Shown here: piece after piece, positions 6,547 to 7,661 of the stretch
How the letters are laid out: every line of letters starts with the position of its first letter
How positions within the stretch are numbered: the first letter of the stretch is position 1
NCBI GenBank assembly: GCA_012510295.1
Contig: JAAZID010000397.1
Location: forward strand, 1-7,661
Direction: 5' to 3'
Origin: Methanomicrobiales archaeon
GTDB taxonomy: Archaea; Halobacteriota; Methanomicrobia; Methanomicrobiales; Methanoculleaceae
Length of the DNA stretch: 7,661 nt
Notes under the pieces: generated by a model
Databases searched by the model: none
What the model saw: only the letters and a program-made list of their open reading frames with translations
What the model was told of the DNA's origin: nothing
Program-made: the position numbers and the translations under genes

Positions 6547-7527
6547 CTACCTTTGTGGAGACTCGCCGGGAGCGCTCTCGATTGCTATGCGCCGGTTGAT
6601 GATCCGCCAGGCAAGTATGAGCTGGGCTATACCGCCGGCCGTCAGGTAATCACCGTTCTTGACCAGATTGATGGGCTGGACCTGCGTCTGGGTCTCGATA
6701 TTCTTCTCGAGTTTTCGGACGACGGTGTAGTTCAGTTCTCCGTCAAATGTGAGCGCCCCCATCACCCTCCCCTCCACCTCCTCGGTGGTGAACTCGACCA
6801 TGAAGTTCCTCTGCGCGAGGGAGAGGATCGGGAAGAGGTCGATCGAGAGGTCGACGCTTTTGATGGTCCTGTCGATCTCGTTCTGGCAGAGGGTGACATG
6901 GTAAACATTCCGGTTCTCGCCGACCTCCCTGCCGTACTTCGAGAAGGCTATTCTGATGACCGCATCAGCAAACCTTCGTTGCGGCGCGACGTAGCGCTCA
7001 TAATCGGGTTTTCGCTCCTCCATCTCGGCAGTGACAGTCTCCGGATCGTAGCCGCGCTGCTCCACATCGCGCTTGATCTTCCAGGCCCGTTTAACGCCGG
7101 GGTCGGGGTCCACGTAGAGCTTGAAATCGATCAGGTTCCGCAACCTCCCGGTGATGAAGGGGTGGAGCCCCTCGACGATCAGGATCTTCGTGGGGTCGAA
7201 GGGAACCGGAGGATCGAATGTACCGTTGTCGTGGTTGTAGACCGGTTTGTTGATGGATCGCCCCGCCTTCAGGGCTGTAATATGCTCTTCGAGGAGGTCA
7301 AACCGGTTCGCCCCGGGGGCGAGCGGGGTGATCCCAATTCTTTTCCGCTCCTGGCGGTCGTACCGGTGGTAATCGTCGGTGGTGATCGTGGAGATCAGGT
7401 CTTTTCCAAATATCGCCCGGATAGCCCGGGTGAACGTGGTCTTCCCGCTCCCGCTGTCCCCCGCTACGCCGATGACGAACACGTAGGGTGACTCTGCAAT
7501 GACTCTCTTGAAATCGGATGGTGGCAT
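6547..7527 (-). CDS. prk: Archaeal phosphoribulokinase
   Basis: The enzyme phosphorylates ribulose 5-phosphate to ribulose 1,5-bisphosphate, the RuBisCO substrate. In Methanospirillum-type methanogens this is established as part of the reductive hexulose-phosphate pathway. The 326-residue protein shows Walker A GVAGDSGSGKTT (20-31), TTDDYHRYDR (49-58) with the DDYH substrate loop, GANRFDLLEEH (72-82), KPVYNHDNGTFDPP (94-107), Walker B-like ILIVEGLHP (115-123) and WKIKRDVEQRGY (149-160). These separate it from plain uridine kinase, the main alternative. It has one cysteine (Cys214), so the disulfide switch of plant and cyanobacterial PRK is absent. The C-terminal part (about 230-326) is longer than in uridine kinases, as in archaeal PRKs. 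The ATG at 7527 lacks a good ribosome site, which fits a short leader. It is first in a two-gene unit with trkH. Confidence 0.9.
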   Translation of the reverse strand: MPPSDFKRVIAESPYVFVIGVAGDSGSGKTTFTRAIRAIFGKDLISTITTDDYHRYDRQERKRIGITPLAPGANRFDLLEEHITALKAGRSINKPVYNHDNGTFDPPVPFDPTKILIVEGLHPFITGRLRNLIDFKLYVDPDPGVKRAWKIKRDVEQRGYDPETVTAEMEERKPDYERYVAPQRRFADAVIRIAFSKYGREVGENRNVYHVTLCQNEIDRTIKSVDLSIDLFPILSLAQRNFMVEFTTEEVEGRVMGALTFDGELNYTVVRKLEKNIETQTQVQPINLVKNGDYLTAGGIAQLILAWRIINRRIAIESAPGESPQR

Positions 7528-7563
7528 AGGTCAAGCTCAGTTGAGATTATCGGTATCCCGGGC

Positions 7564-7576
7564 GGTTAAGGTTTTG
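7564..7576 (-). promoter_or_regulatory. Putative BRE/TATA element of the prk-trkH unit
   Basis: Minus-strand CAAAACCTTAACC lies about 40 nt before the prk ATG and would give a leader of about 15 nt, in line with the absent ribosome site. It closely resembles the element upstream of the FTR-like gene (CAAAATCTTTAACC). The match to a consensus TATA box is weak. Confidence 0.4.
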
Positions 7577-7579
7577 GTG

Positions 7580-7599
7580 CTGCCGGACCTGCCCGGCAG
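7580..7599. promoter_or_regulatory. Inverted repeat CTGCCGG-N6-CCGGCAG upstream of prk
   Basis: Perfect 7-bp arms with a 6-bp spacer lie directly upstream, in prk orientation, of the putative BRE/TATA element. This is a fitting place for an activator or repressor dimer. The GC-rich background weakens the case. The rest of 7600-7661 shows nothing definite. Confidence 0.35.
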
Positions 7600-7661
7600 G
7601 GTTCCCCGACCGGAGACGATCGGGTTCTATGCTGGAAGCGAAAAGCAGGAAGAGACCGGAA

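Noticed and set aside
1..7527. Thioredoxin control of phosphoribulokinase through the FTR-like protein, as in chloroplasts
   Set aside because: The PRK here has a single cysteine (Cys214), so the intramolecular disulfide switch cannot form. The two genes merely occur in the same window.

Overview
The window looks like a chromosomal segment of a GC-rich methanogenic archaeon, most likely Methanomicrobiales and close to Methanoculleus. This is inferred from four things: a gene for F420 precursor synthesis (CofG), an archaeal-type phosphoribulokinase, a NifH-like/NifD-like pair of methanogen flavour, and AT-rich archaeal BRE/TATA elements standing out against GC-rich coding DNA. No RNA gene, insertion sequence, CRISPR array or phage gene was seen.

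Layout. Positions 1-125 (minus strand) hold the first 41 codons of a probable ferredoxin-thioredoxin reductase catalytic subunit, cut by the window edge. A compact minus-strand operon runs from 3967 down to 328: nitrogenase iron protein-like ATPase, NifD-like component 1 protein, cofG, purC. Its joints are a 41-nt overlap, a 56-nt gap with a small hairpin, and a 14-nt overlap. A strikingly AT-rich divergent promoter region (3968-4198) separates it from a lone plus-strand gene (4199-4819). That gene encodes an exported protein whose pattern resembles an ImmA/IrrE-type metallopeptidase with a ruined zinc motif. After a 245-nt GC-rich spacer come two minus-strand genes, probably cotranscribed (7527 down to 5065): archaeal phosphoribulokinase, then a TrkH-type potassium transporter subunit.

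How the parts work together. PurC (purine synthesis), CofG (F420 chromophore) and phosphoribulokinase (RuBP synthesis for the reductive hexulose-phosphate route) are central or cofactor metabolism. The most interesting unit is the NifH-like/NifD-like pair. It keeps the two [4Fe-4S] cysteines of the reductase and the three P-cluster-type cysteines of component 1. There is no NifK partner, and by my by-eye alignment the FeMo-cofactor ligands are missing. That suggests an electron-delivery system acting on something other than N2. The best-known relatives in methanogens are CfbC/CfbD of coenzyme F430 synthesis, but the component 1 protein does not look like CfbD as I remember it, and no other cfb gene is nearby. 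I therefore treat the pair as a possibly separate nitrogenase-like system.
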